Shown here in pieces: positions 42,306 to 50,614 of a DNA stretch of 51,660 bases. The DNA lies in the NCBI RefSeq assembly GCF_022867865.1, contig NZ_JALIEC010000015.1, positions 1 to 51,660 of the forward strand, read 5' to 3'. Origin of the DNA: Phaeobacter sp. J2-8. GTDB taxonomy: Bacteria; Pseudomonadota; Alphaproteobacteria; Rhodobacterales; Rhodobacteraceae. Both the position numbers and the translations under genes were made by a program. Position 1 is the stretch's first letter. Each line of letters begins with the position of its first letter. The notes under the pieces are model-generated. The model worked only from the letters and a program-made list of their open reading frames with translations. It ran no database searches and was not told the origin of the DNA.

Positions 42306-43463
42306 TTAGCGAAACATCGGTGGCCGGGCATCCACCCATGCGCCGTCATGCGCGCCGCTGTGCGCCACGGCAAAAACCGCCGCCATCGACCGCAGACCAT
42401 CCTCGGCACGCGGATATAGATCCGCCGCCGGGTCGATGGGGCGCGCGTCTTTTTCTGCGCGGATCGCCTCGGCCAGATCAGAATAGATATTGGCAAAGGC
42501 CAGCGGCATCCCCTCGGCATGGCCGATGGTTACCCGGGTTGTACGATCCGCCTCGGGCGAGAGGCCGGCCTCGCCACGTTCGATCACCTGCAACCGCCCG
42601 CCAAGGGGCATATGATAAAGCTGATTTGGCTGTTCCTGCGCCCAGCGCAATCCGCCCGTTTCGCCGAACACCTGCAAGGTCAATCCATGTTGACGGCCCA
42701 ATGCAATGGACGAGGTCCAAAGCCGCCCAACCGCACCGCCGTCAAACCGCAGATTGACCATGGCGTCATCTTCCAGAACCCGGCTTTGGATGCACGACAC
42801 CGTATCGGCCGAAAGCTTTGTCACCTCCTGCCCGATCACGAAACTTGCCATATGCAACGCGTGAATGCCGCAATCCGCAAATTGCGCGCTGACCCCGGCC
42901 TGTGCCGGATCATAGCGCCAGCGGACCCGCGGATTGTCGGCGTCGCCCGCATCGGCGTGGTGGCCATGGGCGAATTCCGCCTTGATCAGCCGGATTTTCC
43001 CCAGATCCCGCCGCGCCACCATCGCCCGCATATGTCGGACCAGCGAATAGCCGGAATAGCCGTAATTGACCGCACAGATCCGTCCGCTGGACTTGGCCAG
43101 CCGCACGATTTCCTCGGCCTCTTCCACGGTCATCGTCATTGGCTTTTCGCACAGCACGTGAAACCCGGCTGACAAGAAACCCTTGGCAATTTCAAAGTGG
43201 GTGGCATTTGGCGTGGCGATTGTCACAAGATCAACCCGGTCATCGCGGCCCTGTTCGCCCGCCAGCATCTCTTGCCAACTGCCATAGGCGCGATCCGCCG
43301 CCAGCCCAAGCCGCTGGCCATACTCCCGCCCGACGTCCGGGCGGTGATCCAATGCGCCAGCGACAAAGTCAAACGCGCCATCAAGCCCGGCACCCAACCG
43401 ATGCGCAGGCCCGATTTGACTGCCCTCGCCGCCGCCGATCATACCCCATTTCAACTTTGCCAA
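42306..43463 (-). CDS. Gfo/Idh/MocA-family oxidoreductase (inositol-dehydrogenase-like)
   Basis: 385-residue NAD(P)-dependent sugar/cyclitol dehydrogenase. The Rossmann start is LKWGMIGGGEGSQIGPAHR, the CEKPMTMTVEEAEEIVRLAK motif (catalytic Lys) and the GIHALHMASF segment (catalytic His) follow. A TTG start at 43463 is preferred: GAGGGGGG precedes it by about eight bases and the protein begins M-A-K-L-K-W; the nearest downstream ATG is inside the first beta strand and one upstream (43520) lies inside the neighbouring gene. Probably the dehydrogenase step. Stop is 12 bases from the convergent lacI. Confidence 0.88.
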   Translation of the reverse strand: MAKLKWGMIGGGEGSQIGPAHRLGAGLDGAFDFVAGALDHRPDVGREYGQRLGLAADRAYGSWQEMLAGEQGRDDRVDLVTIATPNATHFEIAKGFLSAGFHVLCEKPMTMTVEEAEEIVRLAKSSGRICAVNYGYSGYSLVRHMRAMVARRDLGKIRLIKAEFAHGHHADAGDADNPRVRWRYDPAQAGVSAQFADCGIHALHMASFVIGQEVTKLSADTVSCIQSRVLEDDAMVNLRFDGGAVGRLWTSSIALGRQHGLTLQVFGETGGLRWAQEQPNQLYHMPLGGRLQVIERGEAGLSPEADRTTRVTIGHAEGMPLAFANIYSDLAEAIRAEKDARPIDPAADLYPRAEDGLRSMAAVFAVAHSGAHDGAWVDARPPMFR

Positions 43464-43477
43464 TTCCGGTCCCCCCC

Positions 43478-44371
43478 TCAGGTAAAGCCAATGGATCGAA
43501 GGTATTCGCGATTCTTGCAAGCATCACCCAGCGGATCAGGGTCAAGCGCAGGATCGCAATCCTGTTCCACCGTACACCAGCCGCTGAAATCTGCATCCAG
43601 AAGCAGCTGTCGGACAGCGGCCAAATCGACATCCCCCGCGCCGAGATTACAGAATATGCCCTGCCCGCACGCATCGTAGAACCCGGTGCGGTTGGCAATG
43701 ACGCGGGATTTGACGGCTGGGTCTATATCCTTGAAATGCACATAGGAAATCCGGTCCATATGGCGCTTCATGAACGCAACCGGATCGTAACCGGCATAGG
43801 AATGGTGACCGGTATCCAGGCAGATTTTCAACAGGCTGTCGTCGACTTCGGCCAACAGCCGCTCCAGCTCTGGTTCGAAATCAATAAATCCGCCAGCATG
43901 TGCATGGATGCCAACCGTCAAGCCGTATTCCTGCGTCGCAATCCGCGCCGCTTCTGCGATGCGATCGCGAAAGGCGACCCATTCAGCGGGCTCCATTTGC
44001 TCGGCCTCTTGCGCGCGGCCCGCCGTCGGGGCGCGTCGTGGCGAAATCGAGTCAATCAAAACCAGATGCTGCGCGCCATGCGCCCGCAAGGCCCGCGCGG
44101 TGCGGTGGGTTGCATCCAGCACGTCATCCCAGGCCCCCGGATCATGAAACGGGCGAAACACCACGCCGCCAATCAACGTCAGATCATGATCGGCCAGCGC
44201 CGCGCCCAACACCGCCGGATCCTCTGGCATATAGCCAACAGGGCCAAGTTCGATCCCGCGAAACCCGGCGGCGGCGCAATCGCGCAGCACGTCCTGCCAG
44301 GTTGGATTGCGCGAATCCTTGGCAAATTCCACGCCCCAGGAACAGGGCGCATTGCCGATCTGAATGGTCAT
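43478..44371 (-). CDS. TIM-barrel sugar isomerase/epimerase, inosose-dehydratase-like (IolE)
   Basis: 297 residues of AP_endonuc_2 type. The N-terminus IQIGNAPCSWGVEFAKDSRN and GFRGIELGPVGYMPEDPAVL, with metal ligands in GIHAHAGGFIDFEPELERLL, ICLDTGHHSYAG and YVHFKDIDPAVKSRV, resemble inosose dehydratase. Would convert 2-keto-myo-inositol to a diketone. ATG 44371 follows the operator region and lies upstream of the Gfo/Idh gene (14-base gap). Alternative: another keto-sugar isomerase. Confidence 0.85.
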   Translation of the reverse strand: MTIQIGNAPCSWGVEFAKDSRNPTWQDVLRDCAAAGFRGIELGPVGYMPEDPAVLGAALADHDLTLIGGVVFRPFHDPGAWDDVLDATHRTARALRAHGAQHLVLIDSISPRRAPTAGRAQEAEQMEPAEWVAFRDRIAEAARIATQEYGLTVGIHAHAGGFIDFEPELERLLAEVDDSLLKICLDTGHHSYAGYDPVAFMKRHMDRISYVHFKDIDPAVKSRVIANRTGFYDACGQGIFCNLGAGDVDLAAVRQLLLDADFSGWCTVEQDCDPALDPDPLGDACKNREYLRSIGFT

Positions 44372-44413
44372 TTTCGGCCCCTTTATGATCGTGGTGCACC
44401 AATCAATTGCCAA

Positions 44414-44427
44414 TGCAACCGGTTGCA
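44414..44427. promoter_or_regulatory. Perfect LacI-type operator between the divergent iol-like operons
   Basis: TGCAACCGGTTGCA is a perfect 14-bp palindrome, the classic LacI-family form with a central CG. It lies 43 bases upstream of the minus-strand start (44371) and 84 bases upstream of the plus-strand iolC start (44511), so one site could repress both operons. Confidence 0.75.
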
Positions 44428-44510
44428 AAATTTGTAGCCCCGGCTATGCTGCCGCGCAAGTAACATCCCGCCAAACAGCGCGTTTTGCAATCATGAGGGG
44501 AGCGCCGCAT

Positions 44511-45527
44511 ATGACAGATCAGGTCCGGGAAACCGGCCAGGGCCGCCTGATTGATGGTATCCAAAAGGGTCGCTTTGTGGTCTTTGGCCGTGCAGGAATG
44601 GATATGTTTGCCGATCCCCCCGGCACCCCCGCGGATGAGGCCGAAAGCTTCCGTGCCGATCTGGGCGGGTCATCGGCCAATATCTGTGCCGGGCTGTGCA
44701 AGCTAGGGTTGCAGGCGGCTTTGGTGACCTCGGTGTCCCATGATGCGGCCGGGCGGTTTTGCGTCAACCGGCTGCGCCATTACGGGGTGAATACCGATTA
44801 TGTCCGGGTTCTGGACGGCGAGCATCGGGTGTCACTGGCGGTCTATGAAAGCCGGATCGAGGATTTCCAACTGGTGATCTATCGCAACAATGCGGTGGAT
44901 TTTCAGGTCAGCAACGCGGATGTCGACCGGGTGAATTATGCGGATTTTGGCGCATTGATCACGGCGGGCACCGTCTTTGCCGCCGAACCGTCGCGCAGCT
45001 CGACCTTTCATGCGTTTTCCAATGCACGTGCCGCCGGGGTGCCGGTGATTTTTGACATTGATTACAGGCCGTACTCCTGGCCGTCGCCGGAAATTGCCTC
45101 TCAGGTTCTGACCCGTGCGGGCGAAGAAAGCGACATGATTGTCGGCAATGACGAGGAATTCGGCTTTATGGCTGGCGGGATCGAACGTGGCTTGGACAAG
45201 GCCCGCGCGCTGGCGGCACAGAACAAATTGGTGATCTACAAGCGGGGCGAAAAGGGCGCGATTACCCTGATGGGGGATCAGGAGATCCACACCGGCATTT
45301 ACCCCGCCACCCCGATGAAACCGGTTGGCACCGGTGACAGTTTCATGGCCGGGCTGCTGGCCGCCTTGGCCGAGGGGCGCCCGCTGCGTGACGCGGTGTT
45401 GCGCGGGTCTGCCTGTGCTTCGATCGTGGTGGGCCAACCCGGTTGCGCCCCCGCGATGCCGACCTTGGCCGAATTGAACGCCTATCTTGGGTCGCATCCC
45501 GGCCCCACAGACCCCGACAAAGGATGA
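44511..45527 (+). CDS. iolC: 5-dehydro-2-deoxygluconokinase-like PfkB kinase
   Basis: 338-residue PfkB (ribokinase-type) sugar kinase. Typical IolC start: GRFVVFGRAGMDMFADPPGT, ADLGGSSANICAGLCKLGLQ; catalytic Asp in PVGTGDSFMAGLLAAL. ATP plus 5-dehydro-2-deoxy-D-gluconate gives the 6-phosphate in inositol catabolism. ATG 44511 follows AGGGGAG; the longer frame from 44364 is not coding. First gene of iolC-iolB-aldolase, three bases before iolB. Confidence 0.9.
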   Translation: MTDQVRETGQGRLIDGIQKGRFVVFGRAGMDMFADPPGTPADEAESFRADLGGSSANICAGLCKLGLQAALVTSVSHDAAGRFCVNRLRHYGVNTDYVRVLDGEHRVSLAVYESRIEDFQLVIYRNNAVDFQVSNADVDRVNYADFGALITAGTVFAAEPSRSSTFHAFSNARAAGVPVIFDIDYRPYSWPSPEIASQVLTRAGEESDMIVGNDEEFGFMAGGIERGLDKARALAAQNKLVIYKRGEKGAITLMGDQEIHTGIYPATPMKPVGTGDSFMAGLLAALAEGRPLRDAVLRGSACASIVVGQPGCAPAMPTLAELNAYLGSHPGPTDPDKG

Positions 45528-45530
45528 AAG

Positions 45531-46370
45531 ATGCATATCGCCCCCTATGACAACGCCAACACGCCCATCGTCGATGTCGATCACGACCTGGTGCCGCTGA
45601 ATTATTTCAATATCGTCAAACTGAAAGCGGGCGACACATTCGAATACGACGTCGCGGGGTATGAAACCTGCGTTGTGCCCGCGACCGGCACTGTCGATGT
45701 CGATGTCGAGGGCGCGGTGTTTTCCCAGATCGGCAATCGCGGCGTAGATGTCTGGGACGGCGAGCCAGAGGGCGTCTATGCGCCCACCGGCACCAAGGTG
45801 CGCCTGAGCTGTACCCGTGATGCCGAAGTATTTGTTGCCGGCGCAAAATTTGACCGCGTGCTGGAACCGTTCGAGGTCCGGCCAGATGCGCTGGACAAGG
45901 TGCAATACGGCTCTGACGACACCAAGACCCATCGCAAGATCAAACATATTCTGGGCGCGACGGATCATGACCGGGTGGGCCGTTTGTTGGTCAGCGAATT
46001 GTTTACGGTTGGCACCGGCGGCTGGTCGGGATTTCCCAGCCACAAACACGACACGGACCGTTTGCCAGAGGAAACCCGCCACGACGAAACCTATAACTTT
46101 CGGTTCAAGCCGGACTACGGCTCTGGGCTTCAGATGCTGCAACGGGTCGATAATGAGCCCGGCGATGCCTATCATATCGTGAATGGATCGACGGTTCTGA
46201 TCGACAAGGGATACCACCCCTGCGTCGCGCTGCCGGGGTATGAGATGTATTATTTCACCATTCTGGGCGGGCTGACCCAGCGTTCGCTAAAGCAATATTT
46301 CCAACCCACACATGCCGAGCAATTACACACCATCCCCGGCATCATGGATATGGTGGCCAAGTTCAAATGA
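45531..46370 (+). CDS. iolB: 5-deoxy-glucuronate isomerase
   Basis: 279-residue cupin-fold isomerase: 5-deoxy-D-glucuronate to 5-dehydro-2-deoxy-D-gluconate, the step before IolC. Metal/active region TGGWSGFPSHKHDTDRLPEE, TYNFRFKPDYGSGLQMLQRV and YHPCVALPGYEMYYFTILGG are family hallmarks. Overlaps the aldolase gene start by four bases. Full length and intact. Confidence 0.96.
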   Translation: MHIAPYDNANTPIVDVDHDLVPLNYFNIVKLKAGDTFEYDVAGYETCVVPATGTVDVDVEGAVFSQIGNRGVDVWDGEPEGVYAPTGTKVRLSCTRDAEVFVAGAKFDRVLEPFEVRPDALDKVQYGSDDTKTHRKIKHILGATDHDRVGRLLVSELFTVGTGGWSGFPSHKHDTDRLPEETRHDETYNFRFKPDYGSGLQMLQRVDNEPGDAYHIVNGSTVLIDKGYHPCVALPGYEMYYFTILGGLTQRSLKQYFQPTHAEQLHTIPGIMDMVAKFK

Positions 46371-47197
46371 CCCTGGCGACCTTGGCTCAGGTGCTGCAAC
46401 CGGCGCTGCACGGCGGCTCTGCCGTGGCGGGTCTGGTCACGCTTGGCTGGGAAGATATGTGCGCCTATGTCGCCGCCGCCGAGGCCGAGGGCGTGCCGGT
46501 GATCCTTCAGGCCGGGCCGGGATGTCGCGATCATACCCCCCTGCCGGTCCTTGGCGCGATGTTTCGGCATTTGGCCGAAGGCGCATCTGTGCCGGTGGTG
46601 GCGCATCTGGATCATGGTTATTGCACCGAGGATTGCCGCATCGCGATTGACTGTGGCTTTACCTCGGTCATGTTCGATGGGTCGGGCGGCCCCCTGCAAC
46701 AGAACATTGACGAAACCGCCGCGATTGCCGAAATGGCCCATGCGGCGGGGGTGTCCTGTGAGGGGGAAATTGGGTTCGTCGGCTATGCCGACGGTGCAGC
46801 CTCGACCGGCACCGCCCCGGACGAGGCCGCGCAATTCGCAAGAGAGACCGGCGTAGATGCCATGGCAATTTCGGTCGGCAACACGCATCTGCAACAAAAA
46901 ACCGGCGCCGGATTGGATGAAGACCGCATTCGCGCGATTGAAGCCGTCACAGACGTGCCCCTGGTCATCCATGGCGGGTCTGGCGTGCCGCTGGACCAGC
47001 GCCGCCATCTGGCCCGGACGTCAAAGATCTGTAAATTCAACATCGGCACCGAATTGCGGATGGTGTTCGGTCAATCGCTGCGCGCGGCATTGGCAAATGA
47101 CCCCGCTGTCTTTGACCGCAATGCGATCCTGCGCGCAACGCAAGATCCGATGATTTCGGCCGCCCGGCAGGTGCTTCGGGCGTTCAAACCGACCTGA
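46367..47197 (+). CDS. iolJ: Class II fructose-bisphosphate-type aldolase (IolJ-like)
   Basis: 276 residues; zinc-dependent aldolase with metal histidines in VVAHLDHGYCTED and VIHGGSGVP, and the C-terminal NIGTELRMVFGQSLRAAL. In inositol pathways it cleaves 2-deoxy-5-keto-gluconate-6-phosphate to dihydroxyacetone phosphate and malonate semialdehyde. Translationally coupled to iolB by a 4-base overlap. Role assigned by context; other class II aldolase substrates are possible. Confidence 0.88.
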   Translation: MTLATLAQVLQPALHGGSAVAGLVTLGWEDMCAYVAAAEAEGVPVILQAGPGCRDHTPLPVLGAMFRHLAEGASVPVVAHLDHGYCTEDCRIAIDCGFTSVMFDGSGGPLQQNIDETAAIAEMAHAAGVSCEGEIGFVGYADGAASTGTAPDEAAQFARETGVDAMAISVGNTHLQQKTGAGLDEDRIRAIEAVTDVPLVIHGGSGVPLDQRRHLARTSKICKFNIGTELRMVFGQSLRAALANDPAVFDRNAILRATQDPMISAARQVLRAFKPT

Positions 47198-47205
47198 CCC
47201 AGTTT

Positions 47206-47247
47206 TTGATACACATCAAAGTTCCGTGCGACCCCGGCCCCTATGCT
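47206..47247 (+). promoter_or_regulatory. FnrL/FNR-type box and -10 element
   Basis: TTGATACACATCAA (47206-47219) is a perfect match to the FNR consensus TTGAT-N4-ATCAA. A TATGCT -10 lies at 47242-47247. If transcription starts near 47254, the box is centred at about -41.5, the class II activator position. It overlaps no gene (aldolase stop 47197) and is unlikely to belong to anything but the downstream gene. Confidence 0.85.
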
Positions 47248-47281
47248 GACACCCAACAGCCAGAATCGGGAAGGACAGCAG

Positions 47282-47539
47282 ATGCTTTCGTCGGAACAGA
47301 TCAAACGCCACGCGATCCTGATGGACCGCATGGGCGATGCCCGCGGGCTGGATATGGAAGAGCAGGTGCTGCGCGGCAAAATCACCAGCGCGGAACTGGC
47401 CGATCGGGTGCTGAGCTGTGCCAATTGCACCGGACCACAGGATTGCGCGCATTGGCTGGATACCCGCACCGGCGTAGAGGGTGAAAGCCCAAGCTATTGC
47501 CGCAATGCGGATCTGTTCGACGACCTTTCAAAACGCTGA
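47282..47539 (+). CDS. DUF6455 family protein
   Basis: 85 residues, MLSSEQIKRHAILMDRMGDA, then cysteine-rich CANCTGPQDCAHW and SYCRNADLFDDL. The cysteines could hold a metal or iron-sulfur cluster, which is inference. ATG 47282 is chosen over 47243 because the latter lies inside the -10 element; GGAAGGA precedes it. The FNR box means oxygen-dependent control, so it probably works under low oxygen. Function unknown. Confidence 0.88.
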   Translation: MLSSEQIKRHAILMDRMGDARGLDMEEQVLRGKITSAELADRVLSCANCTGPQDCAHWLDTRTGVEGESPSYCRNADLFDDLSKR

Positions 47540-47597
47540 CAACTGTTCCCAAAGGGCGCAGGTTGTGGGGGAACCGGCACCCGGAGGGCGGGGAGGT

Positions 47598-47627
47598 GTG
47601 ATGGCCATCCAAAGAGGTGGCCATCAC
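47598..47627. terminator. Hairpin downstream of the DUF6455 gene
   Basis: GTGATGGCCA (47598-47607) and TGGCCATCAC (47618-47627) are perfect 10-bp arms with a 10-base loop. It lies between the plus-strand DUF6455 stop (47539) and the minus-strand ygiD stop (47656). No T run follows, so it may end transcription or stabilise RNA ends. Confidence 0.55.
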
Positions 47628-47628
47628 C

Positions 47629-47658
47629 GTTCAGCGCCATTCAGTTCAACGCCATTCA
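47629..47658. repeat. 15-bp tandem direct repeat at the ygiD stop
   Basis: GTTCAGCGCCATTCA followed by GTTCAACGCCATTCA, 14 of 15 bases equal. The second unit contains the ygiD stop codon (47656-47658), so copy-number change could extend the protein or move the stop. Confidence 0.6.
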
Positions 47659-48474
47659 GTGAAAAATGAAGCTGCGCATGGATATGCTGGACATATCAAT
47701 GTTTTCGGTCATGAAGGTCAGCTGATCCGCAGTATTTGCCGCCCCGGCCACCGCCAATGCAGGCAAATAATGATCAACCGAAGGGTGTGCCATGGTCAGC
47801 AGGTTGCCCAACCCACGGCGGTCCGTCAATGCGGCCAGATCGCGCTCTGCCAGACGATCGGCGAACAGCGTGTCGAATTCTGTGGCCCAATCATGCGCCG
47901 ATGCGCCCGGACGAATCTGCCGCAAGTTGTGCACCACATTGCCACTGCCAAGGATCAACACACCGCGATTGCGCAGCTCGGCCAGCTTCTGACCAATCTC
48001 CAGATGCCAATCCAGATCTTTGGTCATGTCGATCGACAATTGAAACACCGGCACATCGGCCAGCGGATACAGGAATTTCAACACCTGCCAGGCCCCGTGA
48101 TCCAGACCCCAGGTTTCATCACCCTCGGCATGATGGCTGGCCAGCAGTGAAATCACGTCTTGCGCCAAGGCCGGATCGCCCTTTGCGGGATATTGTTCAC
48201 GGTACAGCGCCTCCGGAAAGCCGTTGAAATCATGGATCGTGCGCGGCATCGCCGATACATCGACCAGCGTGCTGCCACGGGTCATCCAATGCGCCGACAC
48301 CACCAGAATCGCCTGCGGCCGGGGAAGAGTGCGACCCAGCTCAGCCCAGCTTTTGGCATAGGGGTTGTCTTCGATGGCGTTCATCGGGCTGCCATGGCCA
48401 AGAAAAACCACCGGCATCCGATCCGAAACAGCAAATCGGTCTTGTAACGATTGCAGTGATTGAGCGACGCTCAT
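47656..48474 (-). CDS. ygiD: 4,5-DOPA-type extradiol dioxygenase
   Basis: 272-residue LigB-superfamily non-heme enzyme. VVFLGHGSPMNAIEDNPYAK, VVSAHWMTRGS and LDHGAWQVLKFLYPLADVPV carry the metal-binding His residues; GVLILGSGNVVHNL and MAHPSVDHYLPALAVAGAAN follow. E. coli YgiD opens DOPA at 4,5. AAAAGGAG precedes ATG 48474, so I use MSVAQSLQSLQDRF rather than the longer frame. Natural substrate unknown; any catechol is possible. Confidence 0.92.
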   Translation of the reverse strand: MSVAQSLQSLQDRFAVSDRMPVVFLGHGSPMNAIEDNPYAKSWAELGRTLPRPQAILVVSAHWMTRGSTLVDVSAMPRTIHDFNGFPEALYREQYPAKGDPALAQDVISLLASHHAEGDETWGLDHGAWQVLKFLYPLADVPVFQLSIDMTKDLDWHLEIGQKLAELRNRGVLILGSGNVVHNLRQIRPGASAHDWATEFDTLFADRLAERDLAALTDRRGLGNLLTMAHPSVDHYLPALAVAGAANTADQLTFMTENIDMSSISMRSFIFH

Positions 48475-48736
48475 GTCTGGCTCCTTTTGAAATGCAGCTC
48501 CTGTGCCGCCTTGCAAAAAATATAGCCCAGCGCGGGGCTTATACCTATGGCGATAGGATCACAGACAATGTGCAGGAAAACGCGACTACCGGCAGAGCAT
48601 GGCCGATATGCAAAAATTTCGGAAACATTTGAAACTCAAGTCTTGCCCGACTCAGAATGATGGCCTAATTGCGATTCTAGAGAGACAGGTAAACCAACGG
48701 CCAATTTGGCCACATGACGAGCGACAGGAGGCCACC

Positions 48737-48862
48737 ATGCCGACGACCCGCGACGAATGGATCCGCGACGTACGCAGCCGGGCAGCAACACTGCCGGCGG
48801 TGTTTATCGTGTATGGTTTTCTTGTGATCACGATGATCGCCACCGGGATGGCGATGACCTAG
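48737..48862 (+). CDS. Micro-ORF, 41-residue single-pass membrane protein
   Basis: MPTTRDEWIRDVRSRAATLP then VFIVYGFLVITMIATGMAMT, one hydrophobic helix in the C-terminal half. AGGAGG lies six bases before ATG 48737, a strong ribosome site. It lies in 262 bases between the ygiD start and the ABC operon, in its own transcription direction. No family recognised. The positive cytosolic N-terminus and single helix fit a small membrane-stress or transporter regulator protein. Confidence 0.55.
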   Translation: MPTTRDEWIRDVRSRAATLPAVFIVYGFLVITMIATGMAMT

Positions 48863-48919
48863 GATCGGCTTGACGCCCCCGGGCTGTCGCCGTTTTCAGC
48901 AATCTTGACCGATGACACA

Positions 48920-48945
48920 CGCCCGGCTTTTGCCGGACGCATTTT
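48920..48945 (+). terminator. Possible terminator after the micro-ORF
   Basis: CGCCCGGC-tttt-GCCGGACG with one mismatch, then CATTTTGATTT. A short GC stem followed by T-rich DNA on the plus strand. Confidence 0.4.
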
Positions 48946-48962
48946 GATTTCCCGCGACTGAC

Positions 48963-50612
48963 CTAAACCTCGGCCCCTTCGCCAAGGTTTTCTATGCCGC
49001 GTTCCTCCAGCAAATCGGTCAGCCAATTCGGATCCATTTCCGGCACTGAGCTTAGCAACAGATCGGTATAGGGATGGTGCGGCGGGGTGAACATCTGGTC
49101 TTTGGCCCCCTGCTCAACTACCTTGCCCTGCTGCATCACCACAACCTCGTCTGCGATTGAACGCACCGTTGCCAGATCATGGGTGATGAACATATAGGCC
49201 AGATCCAATTCGCTCTGAAGCCGGTCGAGCAGTTTCAGAATGCCTTCGGCCACCAGCTGGTCAAGCGCCGAGGTCACCTCGTCACAGATGATGAACGTCG
49301 GTTCCGCCGCCAATGCCCGGGCAATACCGATCCGCTGTTTCTGACCGCCCGAAAGCTCTGGCGGGTAGCGGTTGTAATATTTCGACGGTTCCAGCTCGAT
49401 CAGATCGAGCAATTCATCCACCCGATGTTTCAGCGCCGCGCCGGACAGGCCCGAATAAAACTGCGCCGGACGGCCAATGATTTCACTGATCCGTACCTTC
49501 GGATTCAGCGCGGTATCGGCCATCTGATAAATCATCTGTGCCTGACGCAACTGATCCTTGGACCGGTTCAGGTAGCTGGGCGGCAGGGCCTCGCCTTTGA
49601 ACAGGATCTCACCCGACATTGGCGGCAAGAGGCCGGTGATACAGCGCGCGGTGGTCGATTTGCCCGATCCGCTTTCGCCGACAACCGCAACCGTCATGCC
49701 CTTGTAGATATCGAATGACACGTCATCCAACACCTTGGCGCCGCCGGTATAAGCCGCGCTGACGTTTTTGACCGAAATCAGCGGGCCTTCGTCCGTTGGC
49801 CGGGATTTTTGCGGCTTTTCAAAGCTGCGCACCGCCCAGAGCGATTTGGTGTAATCCTCTTGCGGGTTTTCCAGCATGTCTTCGGTCGAGGCCTGTTCGA
49901 CCTCTTCGCCCTTGAGCAGCACCTTGATGGTATCTGCCATCTGCGCCACGACCGCCAAATCATGGGTAATATAGATCGCGGCGGTGTTGAACTGATCAAC
50001 GATGTCGCGGATCGCGGCCAGAACCTCGATCTGGGTGGTCACGTCCAGCGCTGTGGTCGGTTCGTCAAAGATGATCAGATCGGGACGACAGGCCATCGCC
50101 ATCGCGGTCATCGCCCGCTGCAACTGACCGCCCGACACCTGATGCGGATACCGAAAGCCGATTTCCTGCGGATTGGGCAGGCGCAGACGTTCGTACAGAT
50201 CCATCGCATCTTCTTGCGCCTCGATGCGTTTCTGGATGCGATATTGCAGCGGCGCTTCGGTATGCTGATCAATGATCTTATGCGCCGGATTGAAGGATGC
50301 CGCCGCCGATTGCGCCACATAGGCGATGCGCGATCCGCGCAACGCCCGTTTTTCGCCCTCTGTCGCGGTGGTCAGCTCCATCCCGTCGAATTCAATCGAC
50401 CCGCTGGAAATCCGCGTACCATCCCGGGCATAGCCCATGGCCGCGGCCCCAATGGTGGATTTGCCAGCCCCGGATTCCCCGATCAGGCCCATGACCTCGC
50501 CACGGTGCAATTTCAGGTCAACGCCCTTGATGATCGGCACCCAGTCTTCGCCGGTATAGCCCTCAATGCGCAGATCTTCGATGTCGAGAAGGACAGATTT
50601 ATCATGTACCAT
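48963..50612 (-). CDS. ABC transporter ATP-binding protein, dipeptide type with two ATPase domains
   Basis: 549 residues holding two ATPase domains in tandem (DppD-DppF fusion, YejF-like). First: Walker A GESGAGKST, signature SGGQLQRA, Walker B LIIFDEPTTAL. Second: Walker A GESGSGKST, signature SGGQKQRI, Walker B FIICDEVTSAL. It drives the permease encoded two bases upstream; substrate-binding protein and partner permease are outside the window. Ligand likely a peptide or similar, not certain. An orphan binding protein lies at 4674 but is unlinked. Confidence 0.94.
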   Translation of the reverse strand: MVHDKSVLLDIEDLRIEGYTGEDWVPIIKGVDLKLHRGEVMGLIGESGAGKSTIGAAAMGYARDGTRISSGSIEFDGMELTTATEGEKRALRGSRIAYVAQSAAASFNPAHKIIDQHTEAPLQYRIQKRIEAQEDAMDLYERLRLPNPQEIGFRYPHQVSGGQLQRAMTAMAMACRPDLIIFDEPTTALDVTTQIEVLAAIRDIVDQFNTAAIYITHDLAVVAQMADTIKVLLKGEEVEQASTEDMLENPQEDYTKSLWAVRSFEKPQKSRPTDEGPLISVKNVSAAYTGGAKVLDDVSFDIYKGMTVAVVGESGSGKSTTARCITGLLPPMSGEILFKGEALPPSYLNRSKDQLRQAQMIYQMADTALNPKVRISEIIGRPAQFYSGLSGAALKHRVDELLDLIELEPSKYYNRYPPELSGGQKQRIGIARALAAEPTFIICDEVTSALDQLVAEGILKLLDRLQSELDLAYMFITHDLATVRSIADEVVVMQQGKVVEQGAKDQMFTPPHHPYTDLLLSSVPEMDPNWLTDLLEERGIENLGEGAEV

Positions 50613-50614
50613 TC

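Noticed and set aside
44832-46217. 461-residue minus-strand open frame across iolC and iolB
   Set aside because: Overlaps two well-supported genes and lacks any family feature.
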